Source: Pholiota molesta
Taxonomy: Eukaryota > Basidiomycota > Agaricomycetes > Agaricales > Strophariaceae
Assembly (NCBI GenBank): GCA_014925825.1
Contig: JACGCK010000014.1
Span: 372,001-436,000, forward strand
Direction of reading: 5' to 3'
DNA: 64,000 nt
The notes beneath the pieces are model-generated. The model was not told where the DNA came from, ran no database searches, and was given only the letters and a program-made list of their open reading frames with translations. A program made the translations under genes and the position numbers. Of the stretch, positions 33,790-46,868 are shown piece after piece; the stretch's first letter is position 1; each line of letters opens with the position of its first letter.

Positions 33790-35738
33790 TCTCCTTCGTA
33801 TTATTCTCCGGCGCAAGATCTTCCGATTGAGCTTCTTTCAGAAATATTTCTGATATGTCTCCAGAGCTATAACCCGGGATACGATAGTCTGCGCTCCGAC
33901 CGCCCTCCTTGGACGTTTGGAAAGGTGTGCCATCACTGGCGCTCCGTGTGCCTCTCCACGTCCCTACTTTGGATACACCTCCCTCGTCTTAACACAAACT
34001 CACAAAGTACACAGAACGATAACTTCCGTGGGCTCCTTCGCACTTCACTCGCACTTTCTAATCCTGCTCTATACCGTTTGCACCTGACCACGTATTTGCC
34101 GCGAAATCAGGACAGATTGCCTCAATTAATAGGCGACATCTTCCCCCATATGAATCGATGTGAAGAATTGACGATCGCTATGAATTCATCCATTATTCCT
34201 AGACTCTGCGAACTTCCCTGGAAGTTAGATGCACTGAGGACGCTCAACATTCGCTTCTACGGTCAAGGAAAAGATTTTGAATGCGTAAATGGCCCCATTC
34301 TCTTCAAGAAGGCGCCTAGTGTTGATAATATTACCGTGGAATTGGCGCACCCTACGACGGCCTTATGCCAAGACTACAATTTATATCAGTTTGATTGGCT
34401 TCAGCTTCCATGGGATCGACTTACGAGCTTTTCTGCGATAAATATGTCTAATCATTCTGCCTTAGAAGTTCTCCGCCACGCGCCAACTCTGCGCCAATGC
34501 TCTTTCACTGCGATGTGGACTGTTGAAACTGAGGCAACTTCTAGCCCCGAGTTCCCAAACATGTTCAAGGACCCACTTCGACACGTCATCCATCGAAAAT
34601 TGCGCTCGATCTCCCTCCATCGGCCCCGCGGGACGCCCAATACTGAGTCCTACATTTTTCCTTCGTATCTTCGTCACATTACTGCGCCGGGCCTTACCAA
34701 ACTGCACCTCACCATCAGGGAGCTGCAAAACGATTACATGCCCCAGATCACTGCCTTAATCCAACGCTCAGTGTGCTCGCTGACATCTCTCACAATCTAT
34801 GCCGAGCACGCACACAGCCATTTAGCAGACCTCCTCCTCTTTACGCCCCGCCTGCGGTATTTGGAGATATGCTTCCTCGGCACGGACGACCTCGCGAGGA
34901 TCCGCCTCCAGGGCGCAGAGCCGCTCATACCACATCTACGACACCTAACGCTCATCGCACCGTCAGTCAAAGCGGATGATATCGATTTTTTTATCACATC
35001 GCGCACGGATAGCACGCTCTTTGGTCAGCCGAACCATCCTTTCGTGGGTTCTGCCTCGACATGGGACTCGTCCCCACAGCCACTTGAAAGTTTCACACTG
35101 CAGTTCGGGAGGAAGCATTCCTTTGGGACAGATGCCTCCACAAGTAGGGATGTATATTACGAGCTGGAAGGATGGGATGGGATGCCTCGTAAGGATCAGG
35201 CGTTTCTGCGCGTTCTGATTTGGAAGAGGAGGCTGGAGACCCTGAAACGGGAACAGGAAGTCTTGGCCGAGGGGCATGAAACGCAGATGTTTGCAGAGGT
35301 ACTATTCCCTTCGCGACCTTCATCGTGAGAGTCTTATTTCTGACGCATCGCCGTACTATGCAGTTCTTGCGAAAACTGGATGGGATCCTTGCAGAGGTGG
35401 AAAAAGACCAACCCACGCCTGCCCGCTATCTCAATGTACGTGCTTTCCCGCCGCCGCTCGAGGTGCTAATCTGGATACGTGCTCTTTAGTATTCAACAAT
35501 CTGCGCCGTCGTCCGAGATATAAAGCGCCTGCTCACGTCCAACGAATCCGAACCCGTTGAACTGTATCAGCAAAAACTGCCAGTCCTCCAGCGCATTCAG
35601 ACGCTATTGATGGGATGGGACCTCACGCTGGAACGATATGCTGACAGCCCCCATTGGACCGTTAGCAAACCACCGTCATACCCTGATGAGATTACCTATT
35701 CCACGGGATACAGGCAGACACTTTTGGACGAGGACTAA
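33790..35738 (+). CDS. F-box/LRR-like protein
   Basis: The coding frame is open from about 33790, where an F-box-like segment reads DLPIELLSEIFLICL and then VCHHWRSVCLSTSLLW, typical of the agaricomycete F-box family. Leucine-rich segments follow to about 35297. Two further exons are supported: donor at about 35298 (GCAGAG/gtactatt), an exon about 35362-35432 and an exon about 35490-35738, stop at 35736-35738. The C-terminal part is helical. F-box proteins are substrate adaptors of SCF ubiquitin ligases, and this family is greatly expanded in mushrooms. The target is unknown. The true start is not resolved because no in-frame ATG precedes the F-box without an extra intron. Confidence 0.72.
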
Positions 35739-35943
35739 ACGTCACTAAAGTATTCAACTCTTGGAATTTATCTTATTTGTCTTATTATCGCACAAATGTC
35801 AATCCAAAAAATGTACTATCATGCGAAGTCGAAAGTCATTGAGCGAAAGTTGACTCTCCAAAGATTCATCACAAAACCTAGATGGTCAGACAATATGACT
35901 TTGCCCAATTTCTGGATCCATATAATTTGTATGTAGACCATTA
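35739..35943. other. Short convergent 3' intergenic region
   Basis: AT-rich 3' flanks of two convergent genes; nothing recognised. Confidence 0.5.
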
Positions 35944-36818
35944 TTATCGAGTTACCCTCGCATACCTCTTAGGCATTTTCATGCCTCCAGGAGTCTGAGT
36001 GACAAGGATGAACCCAATCGGAATCGTAAAGCCCTGCAAACACTGAGAAATCGCGTCCACAATTTCCTTCGTCCCGGCGGTATCATTTCCCTCCACCGAG
36101 CTCAGCCCTTCAATGAGTACCACCTTGGGTTGGTCCACCTTGGGTTGGTATTCTGGGCTGGGCGATGCCCGGAGCGGCTTTACAATCAATTCCAGTATTT
36201 GCGATGCAAGAGACCGCATGAATACGGCAGGATCATTTAGTCTGACCGCAGCGATGGATTGCTGAACCTGGGGAAAGGTGTGCGCCAATTGGTAAGCCAG
36301 GGTTGGGATGAGACTCATCCGCGCTTTCTGTGCGTCGGCTTGATCTACGGTAGTGGTGGTGGCGGCAGTGCGGCGCGAAAAAGAGAACGAGGCGCCAAAG
36401 ATGCCTCCATCTCTGCATATCTCCTCTATCTCTGCTGCGGTCAGCGGATGCGCAATAGGTCCTGTGGGCGTGGAAGAAATTGGAGGTGAATCTCCTATCC
36501 AGAGAAACTTTCGTCGCCTCTCTGCATCCTGAAGCCAAGTCTTGATTCGCTCCAAAACAGCCTGATCCGTTTCGGAGGGATTTTCCAGGGAAGAAGAGGG
36601 TTCATCATCTCTGCGGAGGTCTTGAAACGCGTCTTTCGATATATGTTTTCGAAGTAGAGCCATTCCTATTCATTTTCTAGTAATTTCCTTGGAATACCAA
36701 CTGTGACGAGCATACCTCGATCGCATCTTTCTCTGTTCGACTCGACCGCGCTCGAACTTGCATCATCATTATCTGTGATCGTTTCGGTACGAATTCGCTG
36801 GAGACGGCGTGAGCTCAT
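35944..36818 (-). CDS. NACHT/NLR-type NTPase fragment lacking Walker A
   Basis: Two exons on the minus strand, 36818-36716 and 36665-35944, with a 50-nt intron. The protein has 274 residues. From about residue 60 it follows the pattern of basidiomycete NACHT proteins: a lead-in VLERIKTWLQDAE, then KFLWIG, then GASFSFSRR, SLIPTLAYQLA, NDPAVFMRSLASQILELIVKPL, and the Walker B region VVLIEGLSSVE, followed by a sensor-like LVTQTPGG. Where family members have GPAGAGKS after FLWI, this protein has GDSPPISS, so the nucleotide-binding loop is missing. The usual Asp-rich DGLDEC is also altered. No repeat domain follows; the gene stops after the NTPase core. It is probably not an active NTPase. It could be a decaying NLR or a regulatory remnant. 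Confidence 0.7.
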
Positions 36819-37294
36819 TGTCTTGGAGCAGTATGAGACGAGAGTCGATAGCAGTTTACAAAGGGTACCACGGGTTGGAAACTGGGAAGAGAGGAAGAGT
36901 GACCGTGCGCAGCGGCCGTGCACCCAGCGTCCGAATCGTTGAGTCATATGATGATAATCAGTTACTTACATCTTTACTTGAGTCTCATGTTTGTCAAGCC
37001 TTCGGGAACGCTGCGCATCGACGAATTCTTAGGGAAACAAATGAATGGATCAGGAGGCGCACCAGTCAAATGCCTCATATTCAACGTCATAGACGCATTT
37101 CCTCGTAACCACTGCGAACAAGCAGCCCCCGGACACAATTCAATTAGGCCCTCTTTCCGCCTGTATAGTTGGAAGATCTCTCTCGCGCTCACTTTCATAT
37201 GACAGTTTGTGTAAAAAAAACCAATCAATACTTTCTGGGAAAGCATAGCGAAAAAAAACATGAAACCATACAAATATATCAACCGTCCATAACG
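36819..37294. other. Intergenic between the NACHT-like gene and COG3
   Basis: Promoter of the NACHT-like gene and 3' flank of COG3. Short frames only. Confidence 0.5.
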
Positions 37295-40200
37295 CTACGG
37301 CCTCCCGTAACCTGGGGCACCACCATCAAGATCTCCAGATACATCCCTCAACACCGCCTTCAAGCGCGCCGGGCTCAACACGTCCAACTCTGCCTGCCAG
37401 CTCGCAGCACCCACAGCAAGCCGCGCGACCGCCTCGCCCCAACGCTCGTACGCATTAGCAATGCGCTCCATGACGTGCTTGAGCAGGATCTTCACCGTGC
37501 GCCCGTCCTCGAGATAGAGCTGCACGCGCGCGACGTGCCCGCGCAGATCGCGCTGCACGGCCTCGCGGAAGCGCAGGTGCACCGCGGGCGCGGCGGCGCG
37601 CAGCGCCTGCAGATCTGGGGGCCGTGCGGTGTTGGCGGTGGGAGGCGCAGCGGTGCTGGGTGGTGCCGACGACTTCGTCAAAGACGTGGCATCGTCGACT
37701 GTGGTCGACCATTCCTCGAGTGGAGCACAGATCGGCTCGGCACATGCTGCGATTACATCTTCGCAAGCTTTCCGCAGAGTATGGTCGATATCCTAGGAAA
37801 TGCAAGTAATAAATAAAACGGATCAACGATGAGAAGCAGTACGACATAACTTACCAGTCTCACGCCCCGCATGTCAGTTTCTGCAGTTCGCGTGACTCCA
37901 AGAGAAGCAAAAAAGCCTTCAGGCAACATAGATGTTGTCTTATTGAGCATGTTCGATAGCGTTTCTACAAGAATCGAAGAGTAAGGCCAGCGAAGCAAGA
38001 GCTTGGATCAAAATCGAACGCACCAGTAACACCACCCCCTACCAACGCGCCTCTGACCGCCCCCAACCCACCGAACTCTGAAGCCCGCGCGCTCGATATC
38101 GCCCACTTATCACTCTCCTTCTCAGCCGTCCGCAGACCAGAGCCCTCTTCGCGGAGCCGCAGCGCGTCCAGGCTGCTGACCACCTCCTTCAGTATCAGGA
38201 GATGCCGGACGAGGAACAGGCTCCCATCGAGATGCGTGCCCGGCGGCTTGCGGGAGCGGATCAGGTCGCTGGCGGTGACGAGGGAGGTGCGGCAGTAAGC
38301 TAGCGCCTCTTGGGCGATGTCTTCGAATATGGCGGGCTGGGAGGGAAGGGCATGGGCGAATGAGATCGCGCTTGGCGGATGAAGAAATTAGATGGACCCT
38401 ACCTTTACGAAGTCGTGCAGTTGGGATAACACCCATACTGTAGTCCTCAGCGTAGGATACCATGTGTCTTTGTTCTGAAGTGCAGTGACGCCCGTAAAGA
38501 TCTGGCTCATACTCTCTTTCTCCCTGATCTCATTCCCCGTTCTCGTCTTCTCTGCCGCTACCAGGAAAACACGATTAACAACTGCACACTAAAAACCATT
38601 GAACATGATCTGGACTTACAAACCAGAATGTCGGGCCAGGTAAGCTCCTCCGCCTTCGGCGCGTAATGTCGGATCTCAGCCTGGATGACCGCCTGCGCCT
38701 TGAAAAACAACCGCGTCTGCGCATCCTGCAGCACCATCTGCAGAAGATGGCTGATGTGCAGGCGCTTGCCCACCTTGTTCTTCGGCTGTGGATGGGAAGG
38801 GGATAGGAGGAGATCATCGGAGGGTGTGGATCGCTTGGCCACGCTAGTAGCTGCGTCGTCTTCGTCATCCTCGTCCGCGGAGACGTCGGAGGAAGACGAT
38901 GTGGAGAAGATAGTCGAAGTCGGAGTTACTGCGGTTGTGTCCAAAACCATGAGAGCTTGCAGGACTGTACATACTTCGCACAGAACGGTTAGACGAGGCT
39001 CGTGCAGGATCCGTGGACGCAGGTCGTCGTATAACAAATCGCAGATGGTCTCCAGAAATTGGCTTAATTGAATAAAAAGATGAATTAGCAGCGTTCGAAA
39101 ATTAATGTAGCAAGAACTTCACTCACTATAGACCTTCTTCACCAGTCCCGAAAAACTCCCGATAAAGACCCCATTCATCCGTACACACTTGCTTGAGATA
39201 ACCACAGCCTTCTCGCGTGAGTTCCACCAATTCGCTCTTCCCCGGATCCAACCCGCGTATTTCCTCCATGATACGAGGCACCAATAGCGTTTTCCGCGTA
39301 TTCAGATACGCGGCGTGGCATTCGGCCAGCAAGGCGGTGAGCTCGTCGGGATAGGACTGCGCGCGGCGCTCGAGCTCCCCAAGCAGAGGTGCGACGCGTG
39401 TGGACACGGTCTTGAAGCGCGTGTAGAGGAGGTGGTGGAGTGCGGTGGGCGAGATGTCGTCCGTGAGCCGTTTGGATATCTCAGCGGAGAGCGCGCGGAG
39501 GGAGCCGACGAAGTTCATCTTGATCAGGGTCATCGCGCGAGTCATGCATTGCTGGAAACGCAGAAGATATACTTCGGCTTCTCTATAGTGCCTCTGCTTG
39601 TCGTATCAGCTCTCTAGCATAATTTCGAGGATAATATTCACTTACATGGCCTTTCAGGAAGTCGATACATATATCGACCCTTTCGACCATATACAAAAAG
39701 TCGGGCTGGAAGATGAGCGACTCTCCAGGATAGTTCAACATCCGCGTTGCATGTTCTAGCTCTTGGAAGTATTCCAAGTGGCCTCCGATATCCTCCATTA
39801 GCTCTACGAGATTGTCCTAAAATATTGTGAGCGCCTTTCTGTTCAATACTCGTAAACGACGTACCCTCTCCTCTAAAAGGCGTTCGCATGCACCTTTCAA
39901 GCTTTTACCGCCTTCTTCGACTCCTCTCCATCCCTCCATCATGTCATCGACCTCTTTTTCGATCTCGTCAATCCTCTGTTCTAGGAGCTCACAGACGCGT
40001 AAATGCTCCTCTAGCGAAGCCACATGAGCGCGATAGGATGCTTCTTGACTGTGCGCAACGGAGCGATCGATGAGTGCAAACCAGTCGTAAAACTGCTGCG
40101 GTGTTTGTACGGGGTGCGAAGGATGCAGTGCATGCCCATTTCCGTGGTGCATCATGCTCGGGGTTCCAGGCCTAGAGCCATCCTTTTGCTGCTGCAACAG

Positions 40201-40610
40201 CTTGTTGGCGAATCCAGGGCGGGCAAAAGTCGGGGTTGGCGTCCCAGGTTGGCTGTGCGTGAATGGTTCCTCAGCAAACTAAACAACTCGTTGAATAGAC
40301 GCGCATATAGTCAGCTACAATGCGCGTTCAAGATTCAGAAACTCACCTTTAGTGGAATGAACGCTTTTTCGCTGGCTTTCAGCACTTGGTTTACGCTCTT
40401 GTTCTGCAGATCACTCAAGGGCGCTTTGCGCTCCCATTCCTCAACGCTGATCGTGGATCTTATATGGGGGGCCGTCCCCAGCGTTTGTGGCACGTTCAAT
40501 GTCGAGCTGGAGGCATTGGTGGTCGACGAGGACGAAAGATTGGACGAAGAGAGGGGAAGTGATGATGGTGTAGTTCCTCTTCTGAGCGCGTTAGTTGACC
40601 TAGTCGTCAT
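37295..40610 (-). CDS. COG3: Conserved oligomeric Golgi complex subunit 3 (COG3/Sec34)
   Basis: A multi-exon minus-strand gene. The start is the ATG at 40610 and the last exon ends at 37295. Exons I can place: 40610-40347, 40278-39865, 39816-39646, then about 39592-39130 and further exons to the end. The hallmark N-terminal COG3/Sec34 domain is clear: QQFYDWFALIDRSVAHSQE, SLEEHLRVCELLEQRIDEIE, LKGACERLLEER, LEYFQELEHATRML, then a segment around VYLLRFQQCMTRAMTLIKM. Middle exons have acidic and Ser-rich inserts (about 38840-38930). The C-terminal exon is Ala-rich with VARVQLYLEDGRTVKILLKHVM. COG3 belongs to lobe A of the COG tether, which acts in retrograde intra-Golgi vesicle traffic. It is a single-copy housekeeping gene and marks this stretch as ordinary chromosome. 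Confidence 0.9.
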
Positions 40611-41011
40611 TGAGATAGTGATGACGCCAAGCTCAACGCCTCGCACGTTGAGGGGAGTATTTGGCTGAGTCCCCAGGGACAAATAATGATCGCGGCGCAC
40701 TCCCTCCGGGCGCTTCCGCAGCGCCGTGCCGCCCGGAGACGCTCGCGATCACGCACTTCGACCTCGACGGCGTGCACAACGCGCGGCGCAGAGTGCGGAG
40801 GTCCGGATGAGGTGTCGCGCCTAAGTCGCACAACACGGCTTAGTTGAACAGTCTAACACCTATATTAGTATGTACCAAGATAGAGTTCGCGAAACTTTCA
40901 TTTACTTAATCGAATTACAACTAGCTACCTACCTATTACTACATGGGTCGTGTTAGAACTGGAATACAAACATGAATACAGGCGTCCTATGTTCGCCCTC
41001 ACTTCCAATCT
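40611..41011. other. Intergenic upstream of COG3
   Basis: COG3 promoter region and 3' flank of the next gene on the same strand. Nothing else is recognised. Confidence 0.5.
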
Positions 41012-42548
41012 TCAAACATCGAATCTAAAATCCATCTCATCATCCATTCCAAAACCAACATCCTGCAACACGATCACCTCATCCACATACGGAACCACTC
41101 CCGACTTCGCCTTCGCCTTCGCCGCCGTCCCAACAGCCAATGCCGTATGCGGCCGGCGCATCTCCACAGCCTTCCGCGGCGCATTCGCATTCGACACCGG
41201 TTTCCCCCCGGGATGAGCAGTGGTATTAGATGACGAGCCACCTCGCGCGCTGGGAAGGCGCTTCAGAACAGACGTTGCCAGTGCGGCCGTGGCTTTCGCG
41301 CCTGGAAGCGGTTTGGCTGCTGCCGACGGCTGAGCAGCAGTGCGCGACGCCAGTCTCGTAGACGCAACGGAGTGCGAGCGCGTCGTCGATCTGACGGACG
41401 GAACCGTGGAGGCTTTCTGTGACCCGGCTGTTGTGGAAGGCGCGGCGCGACTAGCGGGGCGACCGGCTACCGTTCGCGAAGCTGTTTTCGTAGAGGAAGG
41501 CTGCATATTTGCGGGTTTGACGGCCGCAGTCTTGGTACCTGCTTGCAAGGGTTTCGGGCGCGCGATAGCTGCTTTCACTTTTGAAGGAAGCGCCAAGGAT
41601 TCGAGGCGTGCGAGGTAGAATGGGTCATCGGATTCTGCGGTTTATAGAATCAATACCTGAAAAGCCAAAATGTTACTACAGCTTTACCTATAGGGGGAAG
41701 AGGCATCATATCCCAATTCGCAGGTTCCAGTTCTGCCTCCTTGAAGTCAGGCTCAGGAAGTGCAGGGGTGTCGTCATAGCGGCAAGAATGTGCGAGCTGG
41801 AATAACGTCCTCCCCACTTCTTTATAGTCAGGGAGCTGAAAATCGAAGGGCGGCTCATACGGCAGATCTAACAAAAGAATTAGGATATTTCAACCACCAA
41901 AAGTAGTCGCATACCAAGCGTATTCGGCGGTCCGTATTCCACTTCATCCATATCATCGCCTTCATCCTCCACGATCGTCTCTGGTTGAACATCAGGGATG
42001 ACGATATCCCCATCGCTCACGTCCCAGTGGTTCCCTCTATTCGCCGGCGTCTCGAACGCCTTCCCGCCCGAATTCCTAGGGTGTTTGATGTGCTTGCGCA
42101 TGGAGCTCGGCCGCTGCGCGGAGTCGGGGGTGCCGCTCTCGCTCTCACCACCTCCGCGGTTCTGGTTCAGCTTCGACAGCTTCGCCATGCCCGGCAGCGG
42201 CGTCTGGAAGAGCACATTCCCGCCGAAACGGTTCGGGAGCGGCGTCTTGTCGCCGAGCGGGCGGGTGGTGGTCAACAGGACGCGCTGCTTCCCCGCGTTT
42301 GGCTCTGCGATGAAGGGGGTCAGATACCGGTTGTTATGTCAGTTGAGGTAGTACGCACTGACAGTCGAGGGCTGGAACGGCGTCTTCGGGAAGGCGTTCG
42401 CGTTCTTGCCACCCTTGCCAGTGACCGACAGCGCTGCTCCACCGCCCGCGTGTGCGTTTTCGATACGGTTTTTCAGGCCTCGACTAGGCGTTTTCGCCGG
42501 GAGATACGCTCCATCGGTGTTCAGCTGTATTGGGCGCGAGCTTAGCAT
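41012..42548 (-). CDS. Unrecognised basic, Ser/Ala/Pro-rich protein
   Basis: A four-exon minus-strand model: ATG at 42548, exon junctions near 42355/42307, 41915/41868 and 41690/41636, stop at 41012. The N-terminus has LPAKTPSRGLKNRIENA; the next exon has RPLGDKTPLPNRFGG and later HWDVSDGDIVIPD. The third has PFDFQLPDYKEVGRTLFQLAHS. The last begins ESDDPFYLARLESLALPSKVK and then becomes low-complexity Ala/Ser/Thr/Lys with many basic residues. Such short conserved motifs in a disordered basic protein suggest a nuclear regulator, possibly cell-cycle related, but I do not recognise the family. Coding nature is supported by splice sites that keep frame and by motif-like islands. Confidence 0.55.
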
Positions 42549-45158
42549 TTGGGCGTCAGAACATGGGCGTAGTGGAGGAAATGGGAAATTAGAATCGCGT
42601 TCGCGAGTTTCAACATTATGATCACGTGAACGTTTTGTGGTTAAGTCGGGATCAAGTGCTTGCAAGTTGCCACCTTGTTCCTTTCGCTCCCTGGTTATCT
42701 ATCGTTTCTAAGTCTTCCAACATCTCTGGTTCTAACTTCTTGCTGGATAACCTGGCACCAAATTGTATATCGGAGCCTAATTGGCTCCGAACGTGACTGT
42801 CAACTAACCGTCATTCAATTCTAAGAGCTATTCGCAAATCCCCTTACCATCTGGAAATCTATCCAATAACACGCTTGCCACAGCTTCTGAACCAGGATGG
42901 CGTCTGTTTACGACGGTAGACCGAATTGTCGGAGCTATTTGGTGACGCTGATACGAATGGAAATATGGATGTCTTCCACCCACTGACTAATATCGTCATC
43001 GATGAAGGGTGTCCTGGTACCCGACGTAGAAGAGGCGGTGATGAATTTCAACTGGATATTTAATACTGAGCACTGAATGCTGACACCTCGGCGTTGCCTC
43101 ACAATTTTTGGCTGTGCCCTTCCACTGCGTCAAAACCGGAATACGGGGCATTTCATTTGATTCATGCATTCAGCCAAAGCTGCCGAATTCTGGGTGCATT
43201 TCGGTGGTTCGGTGGTTCTGATATTGATAGGCCGGCATTGTTGTGAGACAAGCGAACGTACTGCTTCATATACTGTCGATATCTGTATTCGGTCCCATCG
43301 CTCTGTGATGTGACATCTCCTGCTTGGTTCTATGACCGGAGTTTAATTGGCGCCTCAGCAGCGAATTTCAGCCCGAACCGCTCAATACTATCGCCGCCAC
43401 TCTAGGTCTTGCTGTTATGGGGTCTCATTAATTGAATGTCTGGAGCTGCTAAGCGTAAGGTCTCCCGCAGAGTGACCCACCTCGCGATAGCTGTTTGTGT
43501 TGCTAGCACGCATGGGAGTATACATATCTTCACACTTTCAAGCCACTAATTAATGGCGTCATCGATAAATGTTATTCTGGCGCCCGACAGCAGAGAGATG
43601 GTAATACATTACCACCGAATGCTGAGCGCTGAGGACTGCCGACAATGCTTGCCGATTTTTTTGCTGCGCCTTCGGCGGTTCGAATATCGATGGGCGGTCT
43701 TCGTTGTGACAGAAGTAAACATACTGCTTCCTCTACTATCATCATCCGCACTCGGGGCCTTGGAAGCTTGTCCTTGGACTGTTTCATACGAGCATGTCGC
43801 CGTGGAGCACGCATTGCTAACCAATATTCCTGCCTTCAATCGGGCTTGAGCATTTGGATCTTGGCCTCATTTCTTTGGCCGAGACCCTATTTTTACGACC
43901 CCAGGTTAAAACAACGCAACTGAACGACATCCGGTGGTGAATTCGCCACCACACTGCCTGCGTCGGAGTGAGACAGTACGATCCAGGAACTGTTCATTGT
44001 GCGCCGAACGATTTTTTGTGGACTTTGTTGACAATTTAGTTCTCTACTTACGCAGTGATACCTTTGCGCGCATGACAAATATTTAGTCATGGCGTGGACC
44101 TGGACGTGCCTTCTAATCCTACCTATCAGTCTCTCTCGGCATCCAGTTATCATCCACCGATTTTAATTTGTCCCAAAGTACAACCGGTTTGTGGCCCCAT
44201 CTTTTATTTTGAGCTCCGGACCTAACAGGGTTGCTTGATAGCAAATGGATAGATGGCCACTAGATAGAAGGTCTGAGAACCCCAGAAGAAACCCGTATGA
44301 CGTGAGTTCGTATGTCCTGCTCTCTTCTTCTGCTCGAGATCTAAGCCGAATGATTTCCAGGATGTACGGGTTGTCTTTCGATCTGCTTTTTGTGAATATT
44401 CACAGGTTGTATATCAAGACGCTCTGGTATTCTACCTGCACTTTTATCTAGCAATTATTCTAGCAACGTGAACGTTCGCCGCCGGCCGGTGCGTCTGTGT
44501 GCAACGTGCACCTGCGTGGTGGAAAGCAACTCCATTCGGGCTTCGCATTTCACTGAAGTGCCCAAATCCTGATTATTGATTCCTTGCATGTACTTTGTTT
44601 CACATCGTAACAACATACCCGGACCCACTGGTATGGCAGGGACCTCGGTCTGTAGATAAAGATGGCGCCATCGTTTTGGGCATCGTAAGATATATTCAGG
44701 ACATGCAATATTGGCTTTTATACTCTGAATCGATGTCCGGTGCGCGTAAAATAATGCAGACAAAGATAGAACGGAGTCGTTATCGCTTGCTATCCCCACA
44801 TTATGACATGCGTACCTGCCCCGCATCACGCTAATCTCTCGTCACCGATGCTATTCTCTGGCATTCTGTGATCGTCCATGGTCCACTGGTCCAGTCTGAA
44901 ATATTTACAATCAGATACCCAGCTAGCTGCTTTCGGCGGGATCTTGTGAACCGGAGGACGTAGCCGGCGCGTATCTCGCCTCATGTTTGCCATAAGTGTA
45001 TGATCGATGATATCGATCAATCACCGAGCCTTGAGTCTGCCGCACGACCATGCATCGATGTGGTATACATACCATCACCACCCATCTCCCTCTAATTACC
45101 CACCTCCGACCTCCTAATTCTCATCCCAAAACGCCCATCGCGGCCGCAGCCTTCACGT
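42549..45158. other. Long gene-poor stretch with a degenerate duplication
   Basis: No convincing gene. A diverged direct duplication lies at about 42970-43300 and 43545-43770. Otherwise there are only short frames with stops on every strand. Confidence 0.6.
42970..43300 (+). repeat. Degenerate direct duplication, first copy
   Basis: It aligns to 43545-43770 through cgtcatcgat, cccgac, gaatgctga, gttgtgaga/gttgtgacag and gtactgcttc/atactgcttc in the same order. It is strongly diverged, with indels. Confidence 0.6.
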
Positions 45159-46517
45159 ATGGACATTGCAGACCAGATCCCGGCGATGCGCCTCCCGCAG
45201 GAGCTTGTAGACGACATCCTCGACTATCTCGTCGACGACCACGCGACGCTGCGAGCCTGCGCCCGCGTCGCGCAGGCGTGGCTGCCCAGCAGTCGGCGCC
45301 ACCTATTCGCGAGGATCAGCCTCAAAGCGACGTCGCCGCACAACGGGCCTGCGGACCCGCAGGCGCGCTGCCAGCGCCTGTACAAGCTGCTGCAGCGCGT
45401 GCCCGAGATCATCGCGCACATCCGCACGCTCGAGATCTGCGAGGGCTCGCCGCTGCACCACCACTACTCGCATGTGCAGGGCTCGACGACGTGGGTGACG
45501 ACCGAGCGCACGCTCGCGGCGCTCCTCCGCGTGCTCACTCACGTGCGCCGCCTCGAGTTCGCCGCGACGTCGACGCTGTACTGGACGCTCCTCCCCCCGA
45601 CGTTCCAGGCCGCGCTCTGCACGCTCCTTTCGCTTCCGTCCCTCGTCTACGTGCGCCTCCACTCGTGGATGTTTCCCAACTTCGCCGCGCTCACCTGGAC
45701 GCTGGCGCACTGTCGCAATCTCCAGGCATTTGCGCTCTCTTCGACGAACGTCGGCGGCGAAGGCGGCCCGGAACTCGGCCTCGATGCAGCGCGCGGAGAG
45801 GGGGATGAGAGGGGCGTGGGGCTACCGCTGGAAGCGGTGATGCTCGATTTCGTTACGTTTGCGTACCTCGACCACTGGCTCCTCGGCGAGCACTCGCTCG
45901 TGGACATCCGGCAGCTCAGGGACCTGCGCGTGGCACACTTCCACGACGCGCACGTTATCGAGAAGCTCCTCCTCGCCGTGGGCGGATCCCTGGAGTACTT
46001 CCACCTCAAGCCCGGGTCGTGGAACGGTAAGCACATGTTGTTTCTTACACGTTATCGCGCTTCGCAGACGTTATCAGTGACTAATTACGACTGATTTCCT
46101 ATTATTTTTCTCGCAGTGCACCCCTTCAACTTATCACATAACTCGGGTCTACGCGCAATCAGGATAACGCTCGACGATCCAGAGACCGCCATGTCCTGGG
46201 CGACCACCTTGCTTGCCAGCCTATCTGCCGGATCCAACACCGCCTTGACATCTATCGGGCTCGAATTCTTCGCGGACCCGAAGAAAATCGTCGGCTGGAC
46301 GGAGCTGGACGCGCTCTTCATGCGTCCTGAGCTCGCTGCCCTGAGCTACGTCGAAATAGGCCTGTTCGCGATGCCTAGTCATGCAGATTTTGTTGCGGTC
46401 AAGGACGAGATGCGCGGCTTGAACGAGCGCGGAATCGTGAGGTGGTATCAGCTCGGCGTGAAGAGCCAGAGGTCAAGTCGACAACTTACCCCCAAGATCA
46501 GCCGGTACGAGTTTTGA
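45159..46517 (+). CDS. F-box protein
   Basis: Two exons, 45159-46026 and 46117-46517, joined in frame (the split codon gives Val). The protein is about 422 residues. An N-terminal F-box covers residues 9-50 (MRLPQELVDDILDYLVDD, then LRACARVAQAWLPSSRRHLF). Leu-rich segments without a strict LRR period follow. The coding exon 1 is extremely GC-rich at third positions, which opens long shadow frames on both strands. It is likely an SCF-type ubiquitin ligase adaptor; the target is unknown. It converges with the G-alpha gene, whose stop lies 352 bp downstream. Confidence 0.82.
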
Positions 46518-46868
46518 ACGCTAGCGCTCGGGCGTGTTCACTGGCTTGCACTTCGGTGTCATCGTTCATGCTTCGACCCTTTTTTGTTTTTTGTTTTTCT
46601 TGCCACCTTTAGACTTTAATTTTTACCTTTGACTTTACTTTCTTGCTTATTTAATTCGTCGTGTTGTTCTTGCGCTGTTCTTGCTTCTTGCTTTCGCTTA
46701 TGTTGTGTCCATTTTTCTTGTTTTCTTCGGTTTCTTTTGGCTGCGATTCTCTCTGGGCGTGAGGAACGAACGGTATGGTGATAATTTAACCTTAGACCCT
46801 TTCATGCAATTCATATATACATATGCCACCCTCATCCATATCCACCACTCATAGTCTCATACCCATTA
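46518..46868. other. Convergent 3' region
   Basis: T-rich 3' flank of the F-box gene (poly-T and ttgttttt runs, 46570-46740) meeting the G-alpha 3' end. No gene. Confidence 0.6.

Noticed and set aside
45050..45808. 252-codon frame overlapping the F-box gene
   Set aside because: It is an Ala/Arg/Pro-rich shadow of the true F-box reading frame, created by GC-rich third positions.
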